NCBI GenBank assembly: GCA_031273455.1
Contig: JAISRZ010000103.1
Coordinates: 1-55,798 of the forward strand
From: Deltaproteobacteria bacterium
GTDB lineage: Bacteria; Desulfobacterota; Desulfarculia; Adiutricales; Adiutricaceae
Length of the DNA stretch: 55,798 nt
Direction of reading: 5' to 3'
Below, piece after piece: positions 54,922-55,798 of the stretch. The notes beneath the pieces are model-generated. The model made no database searches, was not told the origin of the DNA, and saw only the letters and a list, made by a program, of their open reading frames with translations. The stretch's first letter is position 1. Each line of letters opens with the position of its first letter. The position numbers and the translations under genes are program-made.

Positions 54922-55401
54922 TTAGGTGACGTTAATTCTAGCTTTTTTCTCTTGTTCAGCCTCAACTTGGGCCTTAGCTTTATTGATAATGTCCAAAGGG
55001 AAACCATCTTCTTGTAACTTGGCGATAACGCTTTCCAGGTCATTTTCCGTGGTGACTTTCCGGAAGGCGTTTAACGCCAACTTCATAAAAGCTTTGGCTC
55101 GACCTTCGGCTTCGCCTTCGGCATTACCTTCGGCTTTGCCTTCGGCTCGACCTTCGGCTCGACCTTCGGCACGACCTTCGGCTCGGCCTTTGGCTCGGCC
55201 TTTGGCTCTCATATCGGCATCCCTTTCGGCCAATTCCCAAGAGGCGAACATTTTATCCAACATATAGCGATCATATTGATAAAGGAACTCCTGATTCAAC
55301 ACCAGCTCTTTGAAGCGATCAAGAATCTTGGCGATTCTAGGCTCTCGCTCATAGAGCTCTTTTAGCTCCGGGTCCCGTTCCAATATCATTTTCATGTCCA
55401 T
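54922..55401 (-). CDS. Rpn-like C-terminal fragment, array unit 2
   Basis: About 159 residues from ATG 55401, which has AAGGAG six bases upstream; a longer form from GTG 55428 is possible. Same plan as unit 1: MDMKMILERDPELKELYERE, a core FKELVLNQEFLYQYDRYML, an expanded run of about ten GRAE-type tetrapeptides (unit 1 has about four), then FPLDIINKAKAQVEAEQ. No nuclease motif. The well-placed ribosome-binding site suggests that this shortened form is actually translated rather than being mere debris. Confidence 0.65.
   Translation of the reverse strand: MDMKMILERDPELKELYEREPRIAKILDRFKELVLNQEFLYQYDRYMLDKMFASWELAERDADMRAKGRAKGRAEGRAEGRAEGRAEGKAEGNAEGEAEGRAKAFMKLALNAFRKVTTENDLESVIAKLQEDGFPLDIINKAKAQVEAEQEKKARINVT
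55094..55208. repeat. 12-bp tandem repeat inside array unit 2
   Basis: About ten imperfect copies of a TTCGGCTCGACC-type unit encode the GRAE tetrapeptides. The corresponding tract in unit 1 (54353-54405) has about four, so copy number varies between units. Confidence 0.8.
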
Positions 55402-55736
55402 ATTAGGCTCCTTAACCTTGATTAGCACTGTTAGTGAGCGGTGAGGCGTATTTTAAATAAGGACATTTCGCGCGTAGGCCACAGGAGACGCGCCCACAAG
55501 CCACCAAACCAAGTAAAGAGAGGAGCGTCGCGGTTCAAGTCGTGGAGTGGAGTTAGAATGACCGGAAAATCGCCATTAAACTAGGAGATGGTCTGTGGAA
55601 TACTGGCCTATGTTTTGACCAACGTCCAACCTAAGTCAAGTTAGCGGTCAGAATCTAAGAGGGCCACTTCCGAGTGGCTATTGGAGAGCCATCATTAGCG
55701 AGCCACGAACAAACTCCGGTCACGCGCTGGACTGTA

Positions 55737-55798
55737 TTAGGCAACGTTAATTCTAACTTTTTCCTCTTGTTCAGCTTCGACTTGGGCCTTAGCTTTAT
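55737..55798 (-). CDS. Rpn-like C-terminal fragment, array unit 3 (cut by window end)
   Basis: Only the last 19 residues are visible: KAKAQVEAEQEEKVRINVA followed by a stop. They match the C terminus of unit 2 (KAQVEAEQEKKARINVT). The gene continues beyond the right edge. Confidence 0.6.
   Translation of the reverse strand, partial: KAKAQVEAEQEEKVRINVA

Larger units (their letters stand above)
54120..55798. repeat. Tandem array of 0.7-0.8 kb units
   Basis: Stop codons of successive units are at 54198, 54922 and 55737, giving periods of 724 and 815 bp. The non-coding spacers are also conserved (for example the CACAAGCCACCAAACCAAGT block at about 54689 and 55494), so whole units, not only the genes, were duplicated. 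Confidence 0.8.

Overview
This window looks like a chromosomal segment from a Gram-negative anaerobe, most likely a Desulfovibrio-like member of the Desulfobacterota. The best clue is the lactate-oxidation operon at 39.7-47.0 kb (permease, FAD oxidase, Fe-S partner, LldG, fused LldEF), whose gene order is the one known from Desulfovibrio vulgaris. Supporting clues are many signal peptides, an osmoregulated periplasmic glucan (OPG) locus and an iron-dependent alcohol dehydrogenase. The taxonomic placement is an inference. Most genes are about half G+C and use TTA for leucine freely; several secreted-protein genes at 27-37 kb are clearly more A+T rich. I saw no rRNA, tRNA, CRISPR array or intact insertion sequence.

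Layout. 0-2 kb: three paralogous small secreted proteins of an unrecognised family. 2.2-5.6 kb: an SGNH hydrolase, a secreted nitroreductase-like protein, a 56-residue membrane protein and a DUF805 protein. 5.8-9.9 kb: a three-gene SPFH / membrane / zinc-ribbon module resembling Bacillus YdjI-YdjH-YdjG, without PspA. 10-12 kb: a phosphomannose-isomerase-like protein lacking metal ligands, and a YdjM-type membrane hydrolase. 12.3-19.4 kb: glucan genes, with a GH144-type hydrolase and an OpgC-like acyltransferase facing an opgG-orfX-opgH operon in which opgH appears split. 19.8-26.4 kb: alcohol dehydrogenase behind a near-consensus promoter, then a secreted carboxymuconolactone-decarboxylase-like protein, two secreted alpha/beta hydrolases and a flavodoxin-like reductase.

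26.4-37.1 kb is a leftward block of membrane and secreted proteins. Its core is five consecutive genes: two DUF4384 proteins, a small beta-rich protein, a 1141-residue TPR-CHAT protease with an intact His/Cys dyad, and a helical protein. A short peptide, TRDLVF(E/D) followed by an acidic run, occurs five times in three of these proteins. It flanks both DUF4384 domains and sits inside the protease. I consider this the strongest candidate for an undescribed system: a secreted caspase-like protease with motif-tagged partners or substrates.

37.1-39.7 kb holds a (GA)22 microsatellite and a Sel1-repeat gene behind a promoter with a Fur-like box. After the lactate operon, 48.4-51.0 kb carries a PadR regulator with CTATAGGA palindromes over its promoter, overlapping by four bases a gene that fuses a glycerol-type MIP channel to a CobW-type G3E GTPase. 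The right end has a frameshifted cupin gene, a CRP/FNR regulator with a Sel1-type lipoprotein, and a tandem array of short genes resembling the C-terminal tail of Rpn/PD-(D/E)XK transposases, running off the window.
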